From an uncultured Alphaproteobacteria bacterium (GTDB lineage Bacteria; Pseudomonadota; Alphaproteobacteria; Rhodobacterales; Rhodobacteraceae): a stretch of DNA of 53,323 nucleotides. Shown piece after piece: positions 16,670-24,896 of this stretch. The notes below the pieces were generated by a model. That model was given only the letters and a program-made list of their open reading frames with translations. It was not told the origin of the DNA and ran no database searches. The position numbers were made by a program, and so were the translations under genes. Location: the NCBI GenBank assembly GCA_902537215.1, contig CACBAM010000014.1, positions 1 to 53,323 of the forward strand. Reading direction: 5' to 3'. How positions within the stretch are numbered: the stretch's first letter is position 1; every line of letters begins with the position of its first letter.

Positions 16670-18616
16670 ATGGATAATCCAGAAATCATTTGGCAACCAT
16701 GTAATGAAAGTAAAAAATCAAGTAACCTGTCTCAATTTATTGAACTTGTTAACCAAAGACACTCGAAATCAATAAAGACAGAATATCAAGATATTTGGGA
16801 CTGGTCAGTCACCAATGTTGAAAGTTTCTGGTCTTTAATTTGGGATTTTTCTGAAATAAAAGGACATAAGGGCTCTAAAATCTCTGAAAATATCGGGCTG
16901 ATGCCCGGAGCCAGGTTTTTTCCTGATGCTAAACTTAACTATGCAGAAAACTTGCTCCGAGCACCAAATAATTCAGTTGCTATAGAGGAATTTAGAGAGG
17001 ACGGATTATCCAATAGTTTGAGTAGAAAAGAACTTGAGTGTAAGGCCCTTCAAATGGCAGGTTGGTTAAAAAGCAAAGGTATCGAAAAGGGCGACCGCGT
17101 TTGTGCTTATATGCCAAACTGTTCAGAAACAATAATTACAATGCTTGCCACTTCTGCAGTTGGAGCGATTTTTTCTTCCTGCTCGAGTGATTTTGGGATT
17201 GATGGTGTTATTGATCGTTTTGAGCAAATAGCGCCCAAAATTCTAGTTGCAGCGAACGGCTACCTTTACAATGGTAAGATAATTGAAAGATCCGATGAAA
17301 TAAAAACAATATCCAAACGTTTACCTTGTCTAGAACAAATTATTGTTGTCGATTATATCAGCTCAACGAAAAGTAGTGATCACTTTCCAAATTTTAACAC
17401 TGTTTTTCAGTCGGATCCATTGGTGGACTATGTTTTATGTGAATTCAATGACCCTCTATACATTGTTTTTTCGTCAGGCACTACTGGTAAACCTAAATGC
17501 ATTACACACAGCATTGGCGGAGTTCTAATTCAACACGCAAAAGAGCACTTACTTCATATTAATTTAACTGAAAAACAAAAATTGTTCTATTTTACTACGT
17601 GTGGTTGGATGATGTGGAACTGGTTAGTTGGATCTCTGTTCTGCAAAAGCTCTATAATTCTCTATGAGGGAAGTCCATTTCATCCAAACCCAGAACACCT
17701 TTGGAGAATAGCCGAAAAATCAGAAGTAAACGTATTTGGTACATCTGCAAAGTATATTGATGCGCTATCAAAATCCAACGTGGTTCCAAAGAAACACTTT
17801 CAGCTTCGTAATCTTGGAATAATCTGTTCAACCGGATCTCCACTTAGCCCTGATAGCTACGATTATATTTTGAACAATATAAAGTCAGATATACAAATTG
17901 CATCGATTTCCGGTGGAACAGATCTTCTGAGTTGTTTTGTCTTAAGTAACCCTTTAAGCCCGGTTACTAGAGGAGAAATTCAATGCAGAGCATTGGGAAT
18001 GAACGTCGATATATTCAATGAAAATGGAAAAAGCTTAGTTAATGAAGAGGGTGAATTGGTATGCAAAACTCCATTTCCATCAATGCCAATAAAGTTTTGG
18101 AATGATCAAAATGATCGCAAATATAGAGAAGCATATTTTGAAAAATTTTTGGGCATTTGGCATCATGGAGATTGGGCTAAAATTACTGAGCGTGGGACAA
18201 TAGTCATCTATGGAAGATCTGATGCGACTCTAAATCCTAGTGGGGTAAGAATTGGAACTGCTGAGATTTACAATACAGTCGAGAAACTCGAGGAGATTGT
18301 TGAGTGTCTTGTGATAGCACAGAACTGGAACAATGATGTTAGGATAGTTTTATTTCTAAAATTAAAAAATGACTTTAAGTTGACACAACAACTTGAGGAA
18401 AAGGTAGTTAACCAGATAAAAACAAATCTTACCCAACGACATGTTCCAGCAAAATTAATTGCTGTTCCAGATATTCCTCGAACACGGTCTGGTAAAATAA
18501 CGGAGCTTGCAGTTAGAGACATCGTGCATGGAAAAGAAATTAAGAATAAAGAAGCTTTAGCTAACCCTGAAGCATTAAGTCACTTTGCTAACATACCTGC
18601 TTTAAGTAAAGATTGA
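16670..18616 (+). CDS. aacS: Acetoacetyl-CoA synthetase (acetoacetate-CoA ligase)
   Basis: AacS activates acetoacetate to acetoacetyl-CoA with ATP and CoA. The 648-residue length fits this branch of the ANL superfamily. Motifs: the ACAS N-terminal domain (DWSVTNVESFWSLIWDF), the phosphate loop VFSSGTTGKPKCITH (about residues 265-279), TTCGWMMWNWLVGSLF (about 308-323), ISGGTDLLSCFV at the adenine motif, and the C-terminal hinge and lysine region IPRTRSGKITELAV. It lies directly after the small ORF and the MFS transporter, all on the plus strand. The stop is 4 bp from that of convergent trkH. Confidence 0.92.
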   Translation: MDNPEIIWQPCNESKKSSNLSQFIELVNQRHSKSIKTEYQDIWDWSVTNVESFWSLIWDFSEIKGHKGSKISENIGLMPGARFFPDAKLNYAENLLRAPNNSVAIEEFREDGLSNSLSRKELECKALQMAGWLKSKGIEKGDRVCAYMPNCSETIITMLATSAVGAIFSSCSSDFGIDGVIDRFEQIAPKILVAANGYLYNGKIIERSDEIKTISKRLPCLEQIIVVDYISSTKSSDHFPNFNTVFQSDPLVDYVLCEFNDPLYIVFSSGTTGKPKCITHSIGGVLIQHAKEHLLHINLTEKQKLFYFTTCGWMMWNWLVGSLFCKSSIILYEGSPFHPNPEHLWRIAEKSEVNVFGTSAKYIDALSKSNVVPKKHFQLRNLGIICSTGSPLSPDSYDYILNNIKSDIQIASISGGTDLLSCFVLSNPLSPVTRGEIQCRALGMNVDIFNENGKSLVNEEGELVCKTPFPSMPIKFWNDQNDRKYREAYFEKFLGIWHHGDWAKITERGTIVIYGRSDATLNPSGVRIGTAEIYNTVEKLEEIVECLVIAQNWNNDVRIVLFLKLKNDFKLTQQLEEKVVNQIKTNLTQRHVPAKLIAVPDIPRTRSGKITELAVRDIVHGKEIKNKEALANPEALSHFANIPALSKD

Positions 18617-18620
18617 CAAA

Positions 18621-20069
18621 TTATTGCTTCCAAAAAATAGGTAGAAAAAATGCCATCGCTACGAGAAGTTCTAGCCTCCCTAAAATCATTGCTAAAATTA
18701 AAATGTATTTTTCAATATCGTCTAAACTTTTGAAGCTTCCAGATGGCCCAATTATTTCACCGATACCAGGGCCAACATTTGCTAAAGCGGTTGTTGCACC
18801 AGATAGAGCAGTAACAAAGTCTAATCCACAGAAAGCAAGGCTTAGTGTTACTAAAATTAGGCATGCAAAAAAACAACAGATCATCGTAACAGTTGAGCGG
18901 TAAATATCTTGATCAACGAGCTTACTACCATACCTCAAAAGAAAAACCCCCTTTGAATAAATTAATTGTCTTAAGGATGTTTTGATTACTTGTCCTAGAA
19001 CTATAAATCTGTAGACCTTGATCCCTCCAGCAGTTGAACCCGCGCAACCGCCGATAAATATAAGAAAGAAAAACATGGCGGGGCCTAAGGAACCATAATT
19101 CATAAAATTCCCACTAGAGTATCCAGTAGTGGTTATTATGGAAACTACATTAAAAATATATTCAGTGTTTACATATACTGATTTAGTGTGCCCACTGTTT
19201 TGGTAAAAAATCAGTAATGCACAAGAAAAAAATATTATTGATAGAAAGGTCAATACCTGTGGGTCTAACTTGGGAATGTTTCGAGTAAAAAAAATCGCAA
19301 CAAATACACTGAACGGTAACCCGCCTACTATCATAAACAAAATAGCGACCCATAAAACGGGAGCACTATTAAAGTAGCCGAAAGATTCGTCATGAGTCGA
19401 AAACCCACCAGTAGCGACTGTCGTCATACCATGCGTTAGCGCATCAAATGGTGTCAATCCAACAATTAAGTAAGAAACGACGCATGCCAACGATAATATT
19501 ACGTAAATGATAATTATGGATCTTGATATCTCTACCAACCTCGGCAGAGGTTTATCCGACCTATCTGAACTCTCCATTTTAAACAATTGCATTCCACCAA
19601 TTCTCAAAAATGGAAGTAGTATTAGGCCTAGTGACAGTATACCAAGACCTCCAACCCATTGCATCAAAGCCCTCCACAAAAGAATTGGGCGATCAAAGCT
19701 TAATATCTCAGACATTATTGTTGAACCCGTGGTAGTGAGTCCTGAAGTCGCTTCAAATAAAGCATCTACGAAACTTAAGTTAGCCGAAGAATTAGCTAAG
19801 GGGATTGCGCACAAAATTGGGAGCAGAAACCACAACATATTAACTACTAATATTCCAAATCTTGGAGTAATCTTTGGTTGATCACCGAAACATGCGATTA
19901 TAACCAATATACAAAAAATAGCAGCCATTAAACCTGACCATAGAAAAGACTTGCCTCCTTCCCAACCCGTGAGCACAGAGGTAATCCACGGGATTAACAT
20001 TAAAAAGGAAAAAAATAACCCTACGTAAGCGACGATTAGTCCAGCTGACCTAACTTCTTTCAATAGCAT
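18621..20069 (-). CDS. trkH: Trk-type potassium uptake protein, membrane subunit
   Basis: TrkH is the pore subunit of a K+ uptake system gated by the NAD-binding TrkA, which is not in this window. The four selectivity-filter repeats can be read in order: LTTTGSTI (about residue 110), TVATGGFSTHD (about 218), ITTTGYSSGNF and ALANVGPGIG near the C-terminus, each with the key glycine. Hydrophobic segments cover the whole 482 residues. It is convergent with acetoacetyl-CoA synthetase and 131 bp downstream of the LptF-type gene on the same strand. Confidence 0.93.
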   Translation of the reverse strand: MLLKEVRSAGLIVAYVGLFFSFLMLIPWITSVLTGWEGGKSFLWSGLMAAIFCILVIIACFGDQPKITPRFGILVVNMLWFLLPILCAIPLANSSANLSFVDALFEATSGLTTTGSTIMSEILSFDRPILLWRALMQWVGGLGILSLGLILLPFLRIGGMQLFKMESSDRSDKPLPRLVEISRSIIIIYVILSLACVVSYLIVGLTPFDALTHGMTTVATGGFSTHDESFGYFNSAPVLWVAILFMIVGGLPFSVFVAIFFTRNIPKLDPQVLTFLSIIFFSCALLIFYQNSGHTKSVYVNTEYIFNVVSIITTTGYSSGNFMNYGSLGPAMFFFLIFIGGCAGSTAGGIKVYRFIVLGQVIKTSLRQLIYSKGVFLLRYGSKLVDQDIYRSTVTMICCFFACLILVTLSLAFCGLDFVTALSGATTALANVGPGIGEIIGPSGSFKSLDDIEKYILILAMILGRLELLVAMAFFLPIFWKQ

Positions 20070-20200
20070 TGGTAAAACTTATTTGAATTTTCTTAAAATT
20101 ACAATAATTGACAATAATTAAAAAACTCGCAAAAATTGAGTAAATATGTCTTTTCTCTTTTTATTCTCACCTTCCGGATTCCCCTCAGAAATCTCACCAA

Positions 20201-21295
20201 TCAAGCAAAACTATCTTTAAAATTAATAAGTAATAACATGCCGGCAAGAACCAATACAGGTGGAAGATAAATTAGTAAAAATATGTCTGGATTGAGAACA
20301 AGAAGTGATTTCAAAGAAATAATAGAAACCTGCATAACTAGGGCTACTACTGACAGTGAAAGAACAACTACAGTAGTTCGATATTTTTCACTAGTAAAAA
20401 CTATTAGAGCTAAACCCCCAAGCATGCATAGCGCTATCGGAGACAATATCGATGCCATCTTCATATGACTCTCTGCTAAATACTCAGATGAGGAATAGTC
20501 ACTTAATTGAGCAAGCTCTTTAGATTTTAAAAATCCAGTAATTGGTGAAACATCTGAGGGCGAAGCAAAGTAATACTGCGATTCGGGAATAAATGAATTC
20601 AAGTTAATACCAAATCTTTCAAATTTTACTGACACAATACTCTTTTCATCTTTGGACATAATCTGCAACTCGCCATCTTGCATAATTAAATCTCTAATAT
20701 TATCTTTATCTCTAATAGCTGCTTCTTTGGCAGAGTATAATAAAGAGTAACTGTCATTTCGGTCATCAAAGACAAATACTCCCGTCATTTGATTTTCTTC
20801 TAATTTGTCTCTTACATAAATAGTAACACCAGCAATTGGATGCAAAAACTTACCACTATTTATAAACTTCATGGCAAAATTTTGTTCAATGTCAAAAAAT
20901 ATAGATTGAAGTTTAAATGCGCTTTTTGGTAATACAAAAAAAGTGATTAAAAATAGAATGAAGCTGATAGTTACTCCAAATAAAAAAATTATTTTTGCGA
21001 AAGAAAAAAATGAAAAGCCTGAGCTTGAAATAGCTACAATTTCTGCTTCTGTTACAAGTTTATTTACGGCATAGATAGTTGAAAAAAAAGCAGCAACAGG
21101 TATCACAAAATATGCTACCTGAGGGATTGTATGCATCGCAACATTAAAAAATATGGCTAAGGGCTGCTTATTTAAAACCAAAGTTTCAAGCTTTGGAAGA
21201 ATTTGAACCAACCATAGAATTCCGATAAATGTGAAAGAGAATATCAGAAATGGTTTAAGTAGCTCGCTATATAAATATTTGCTTATTACCCTCAT
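20201..21295 (-). CDS. lptF: LptF/LptG family permease (LPS export), LptF-like
   Basis: A YjgP/YjgQ-family protein of 364 residues: three N-terminal membrane helices (around residues 13-33, 50-75, 97-120), a beta-jellyroll-like periplasmic region (about 125-265), and three C-terminal helices. The opening MRVISKYLYSELLKPFLIFS is characteristic of the family. With LptG and the ATPase LptB it would extract lipopolysaccharide from the inner membrane. The usual partner lptG is not adjacent; trkH lies downstream and a divergent acyl-CoA synthetase upstream. LptF rather than LptG is my judgement from the N-terminus. Confidence 0.82.
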   Translation of the reverse strand: MRVISKYLYSELLKPFLIFSFTFIGILWLVQILPKLETLVLNKQPLAIFFNVAMHTIPQVAYFVIPVAAFFSTIYAVNKLVTEAEIVAISSSGFSFFSFAKIIFLFGVTISFILFLITFFVLPKSAFKLQSIFFDIEQNFAMKFINSGKFLHPIAGVTIYVRDKLEENQMTGVFVFDDRNDSYSLLYSAKEAAIRDKDNIRDLIMQDGELQIMSKDEKSIVSVKFERFGINLNSFIPESQYYFASPSDVSPITGFLKSKELAQLSDYSSSEYLAESHMKMASILSPIALCMLGGLALIVFTSEKYRTTVVVLSLSVVALVMQVSIISLKSLLVLNPDIFLLIYLPPVLVLAGMLLLINFKDSFA

Positions 21296-21497
21296 TTAGA
21301 AATTATTCTTTATACTCTGAGTTTGGCTCGATTATTGCTCTATATGAAACGTTAATAGAACGTATTTCTCTCTACGTCAAAAGGTTAGCTCCTTAATAAG
21401 CTCGTGCAGATCATGGTTAGTCTGCGTTTTTCTTTCATTCTAAAATCATTTTATATATCATACCTTAGGATTTTTGAATCATAGATAGGATAAGCAA

Positions 21498-23162
21498 ATG
21501 GTCTTCAATGAAAAAATCAATCTAAGAGTTAGCGAGTTAATTAATAAATATTCTAACCCTTCAAATAGTGTCGAGCAATTACTATGTGACCAGTATCCAT
21601 CAAATAAATTAGCCTATAAAATAATAAATGAAAATATGGAGGAATATGATCTTACATATGGGGAGTTGAAATCGAGTTCTACTTTGATAGCGAATGGTTT
21701 AACAAAAAGAGGTATTGGGAAAGGCGATAGAATTGCTACGTTGATGGGAAAAAGTAAAGAGTATCTCATCACACTATTAGCGATCTGGAGAATAGGTGCC
21801 GTACACGTCCCATTATTTACTGCTTTCTCTACACCAGCGATTGCGCTGAGAGTAAAGGGAAGCAACGCTAAGATAGTCTTCTGTGACCAGAAACAGCAGT
21901 CGAAACTTACCCCATCAGATGACTTCGTGCCTCATAGTCAATTAGATGTAATTACGACAGCATGCTTTGATCAAACACCAAACTGGGCAGAAAGATGGGA
22001 AGATCTACTAGCAACAGATGTTCCTATCAAGAAAGAGGTGAACTTAGATCCAAATGCTGCCATCATTCATATATTTACGTCTGGTACGACTGGAGAGCCA
22101 AAAGGTGTTAGTGTTCCTGTGAAAGCTCTTGCATGTATAGAAGCATATGCAGAATTTGCTTATGATCTTAGACAAACTGATATCTTTTGGAATGCTGCTG
22201 ATCCTGGTTGGGCCTATGGATTATACTGTGGTATTCTTGCGACTTTAACTACTGGGACACCTGCGATTTTATTTGAAGGTGGCTTCAGCGCTAAGGCGAC
22301 CATAGATATAATAGAAAAGTATAAAGTTACAAATTTTGCAGCCGCGCCAACAGTCTATCGATCATTACGTGCTGATAGGGTGGAACTATCCGCTGGACAT
22401 AAACTAAGATGTCTTTCAAGTGCCGGAGAACCTTTGACCCCAGAGATCAACGAATGGGCACAGTCTTTCTTTGGCCTTTCTGTCCACGACCATTATGGAC
22501 AGACTGAAACCAGTATGGTTATTAATAATCATCATCATCCAGAGCTTAAAACAAATTTGCGTGATGGCTCAATGGGTAAAGTGATGCCGGGATGGTCGGC
22601 TACTGTCTTGAAAAATAATGAAGATATACAAGAAGAGCCCGGGGTTCCCGGTCGTGTTGCATTCATTGTTAACGAAAGCCCATTTTCTTGGTTTATAGGT
22701 TATATTGGAAATCCAAAAAAAAGTGCTGAAAAGTTTTCCAAAGACGGAAAATATTATCTAACCGGTGATACCGGATCAATTGATGAAAATGGCTATTTCT
22801 ACTTTTCCACAAGAGACGACGACGTGATAATTATGGCTGGCTATAGAATTGGGCCATTCGAAGTTGAGGCTGCTTTGAGCACTCATAATGCAGTTGCGGA
22901 GTGTGCTGTAATCGCTACCCCAGATAAGGTGAGAGGTGAAGTAATAGAGGCTTTTGTAGTTTTAATGCCTGGAAAAGAGAAAAGCGATCAACTTACTGAA
23001 AACCTTCAACAGTGGGTAAAAACAAATTTTGCCGCTCATGCCTATCCAAGGGCTATAACTTATGTGGACGAATTACCAAAAACACCTAGTGGGAAAATTC
23101 AACGCTTTGTTCTGAGAGAGCAACGAAAAAATGAAATTTTAAGGGAACAGAATAATGGATAA
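21498..23162 (+). CDS. AMP-dependent acyl-CoA synthetase (short/medium-chain type)
   Basis: A 554-residue ANL-superfamily ligase. The phosphate loop HIFTSGTTGEPKGVSV lies at about residues 192-207, the aromatic pocket NAADPGWAYGLYCG at about 232-245, the adenine motif DHYGQTETSM at about 330-339, YYLTGDTG with the ribose-binding Asp near 418, and PKTPSGKIQR with the catalytic lysine near the C-terminus. It resembles acetyl/medium-chain acyl-CoA synthetases; the acyl substrate cannot be read from the sequence. It overlaps the nitroreductase gene by 8 bp, so the two are translationally coupled. Confidence 0.88.
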   Translation: MVFNEKINLRVSELINKYSNPSNSVEQLLCDQYPSNKLAYKIINENMEEYDLTYGELKSSSTLIANGLTKRGIGKGDRIATLMGKSKEYLITLLAIWRIGAVHVPLFTAFSTPAIALRVKGSNAKIVFCDQKQQSKLTPSDDFVPHSQLDVITTACFDQTPNWAERWEDLLATDVPIKKEVNLDPNAAIIHIFTSGTTGEPKGVSVPVKALACIEAYAEFAYDLRQTDIFWNAADPGWAYGLYCGILATLTTGTPAILFEGGFSAKATIDIIEKYKVTNFAAAPTVYRSLRADRVELSAGHKLRCLSSAGEPLTPEINEWAQSFFGLSVHDHYGQTETSMVINNHHHPELKTNLRDGSMGKVMPGWSATVLKNNEDIQEEPGVPGRVAFIVNESPFSWFIGYIGNPKKSAEKFSKDGKYYLTGDTGSIDENGYFYFSTRDDDVIIMAGYRIGPFEVEAALSTHNAVAECAVIATPDKVRGEVIEAFVVLMPGKEKSDQLTENLQQWVKTNFAAHAYPRAITYVDELPKTPSGKIQRFVLREQRKNEILREQNNG

Positions 23163-23847
23163 TATTATTGATACACCGAGCTTAGATTATTTAATAAGGA
23201 AAATTGTGTGTGAGAGATCCTCAAAACGAAATTTTCTACATGATCCAGTAAGTATCGACATTGTAAAGGATATAATTCAAGATGCTTCAAGAGCACCATC
23301 TGGCACCAACACTCAACCGTGGAAAGTGACATGTGTCACTGGAGAAACAAAAAAGAAATTGACAAATGCCGTCTTAGAAGCGGCAGAGACAGGTAATGCC
23401 AGCTTAGAATATGAATATATGCCATCTAAACTGAAAGAACCTTACATATCCAGAAAAAGAGCGGTTGGTTATGCACTCTATGAACTTTATGGAATAAAAA
23501 GAGATGACTACCCTGCAAGAAAAGCTGCAATGTTACGTAACTTCGAATTTTTTGGAGCTCCTGTTGGACTTTTTTTTCGGATGGATCGAGAACTTTTATA
23601 TGGATCCTGGCTAGACGTGGGAATGTTTATGCAAAATGTTATGCTACTCGCTAGAGGTAAGGGTTTAGAAACGTGTCCCCAACAAGCATGGTGTGAGTTT
23701 GGATCTATTGTTCACAAAGTGTTAAATATTCCTGAAGACGAAATAATAATATCAGGAATGTCTATGGGTTATGCAGCAAAAGCTCCTGAAAATACACTAG
23801 TGAGTGAGCGCATGCCACTAGACGATTTCACAACCTTTCTTAAATAA
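23155..23847 (+). CDS. Nitroreductase family flavoprotein
   Basis: A 230-residue FMN-dependent nitroreductase-fold protein. The FMN-contacting segments are visible: SSKRNFLHDPVS (about 18-29), ASRAPSGTNTQPWKV (about 43-57), and the C-terminal GMSMGYAAKAPENT with ERMPLDDFTTF. Members use NAD(P)H to reduce nitro compounds, quinones or enoates; the physiological substrate here is unknown. The start overlaps the acyl-CoA synthetase stop by 8 bp, suggesting the two proteins act together, perhaps on an unsaturated or aromatic acyl-CoA. That link is inference only. Confidence 0.87.
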   Translation: MDNIIDTPSLDYLIRKIVCERSSKRNFLHDPVSIDIVKDIIQDASRAPSGTNTQPWKVTCVTGETKKKLTNAVLEAAETGNASLEYEYMPSKLKEPYISRKRAVGYALYELYGIKRDDYPARKAAMLRNFEFFGAPVGLFFRMDRELLYGSWLDVGMFMQNVMLLARGKGLETCPQQAWCEFGSIVHKVLNIPEDEIIISGMSMGYAAKAPENTLVSERMPLDDFTTFLK

Positions 23848-23872
23848 TGTTTAAATTTATTTTACACTTTTC

Positions 23873-24643
23873 TTAAGACTCATAATCGGATCCTAATCGT
23901 GATAATCTTCGCTTCAGAGCTGTGAACTCCATCTCACCTAACTTCGATCCAAAACCTTTCATCGCCTGTTGATGTACCAAATCCTGAACTTCAGGTTTAG
24001 GTAAACTAACTTTACTTCCTGCCTGCGCAGATATCTGTATCTTACAAGCCTGCTCTAAATAGTACATCATAATAAAGGCTTCAGGTATTGTTCGACCACA
24101 TGTGAGTAAGCCATGATTTTTTAAAATGAGTAACTGCTTATTATCTCCAAGATCTTTTACCAACCGTTTTTGTTCGTCTAAGTTTAAAGCTAACCCTTCG
24201 TAATTATGATATCCGATCAAATCTTTATACAACAATCCAGTTTGGCTGAGAGGTAATAATCCTTCTTCTTGACAAGACACCCCAACCCCAGCAGGCGTGT
24301 GTGTATGAATTACACAATGCATATTTGGTCTTTCACGATGGATACATGAATGTATAACAAAACCTGCAGGATTTATTTTATCATCAGTTTCTGAAATTAT
24401 GTTTCCCTCTAAATCTACTTTCACAAGATTTGAAGCGGTTATTTCTTCATAGAGTAATCCAAACGGGTTCAAAAGAAAATGTTCGTCTGGACCTGGAACT
24501 CTAGCGGAAATATGGTTGTAAATTAAGTCATCCATACCAAAGTGTGCCATTAGTCTATAGCAAGCAGCGAGATCAACTCGAGTGTGCCATTCCTCTATTG
24601 TGATAGACCCATTTCTTACGAGTGTTGGTAAGTTTTTATTCAT
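23873..24643 (-). CDS. Class II aldolase/adducin domain protein
   Basis: A 256-residue protein of the class II aldolase/adducin family, a zinc-binding fold used by fuculose- and ribulose-phosphate aldolases and several decarboxylases. The zinc-ligand pattern is present: HTHTPAGVGVS (about 120-130) and the later ILKNHGLLTCG (about 180-190), with YNHISARVPG near the N-terminus. I start at the ATG at 24643 (MNKNLPTLV), with AGGAG 7 bases upstream, instead of the longer frame to 24670. It is convergent with the nitroreductase and divergent from acnB. Non-metabolic adducin-like members exist, so the reaction is open. Confidence 0.85.
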   Translation of the reverse strand: MNKNLPTLVRNGSITIEEWHTRVDLAACYRLMAHFGMDDLIYNHISARVPGPDEHFLLNPFGLLYEEITASNLVKVDLEGNIISETDDKINPAGFVIHSCIHRERPNMHCVIHTHTPAGVGVSCQEEGLLPLSQTGLLYKDLIGYHNYEGLALNLDEQKRLVKDLGDNKQLLILKNHGLLTCGRTIPEAFIMMYYLEQACKIQISAQAGSKVSLPKPEVQDLVHQQAMKGFGSKLGEMEFTALKRRLSRLGSDYES

Positions 24644-24896
24644 TGCATTGCTCCTACTCCAGATTAACACCTTATTGTCGCATAGAACGTCAAAAAGTAT
24701 ACAAAATTCTCTTAAACTTTTTACTAAGTTATCCTCATACTATTCAAAAATTTTTTTTGAAAAATCCTTCGAAAACATATTTTTTTATCCCCTTTTTTTT
24801 CCCGAAACCTTGCATGATCATACTAAAAATTATATTGTATTGCAGTAGGAGCTGTGCTTCGAAAAAAATTTCAAACGTATTAATGAGGGGGTAATT

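Noticed and set aside
21407-21436. Hairpin GCAGA ... TCTGC followed by GTTTTT in the lptF/acyl-CoA synthetase gap
   Set aside because: Only a 5-bp stem and it lies in a divergent promoter gap where no gene on the plus strand ends.
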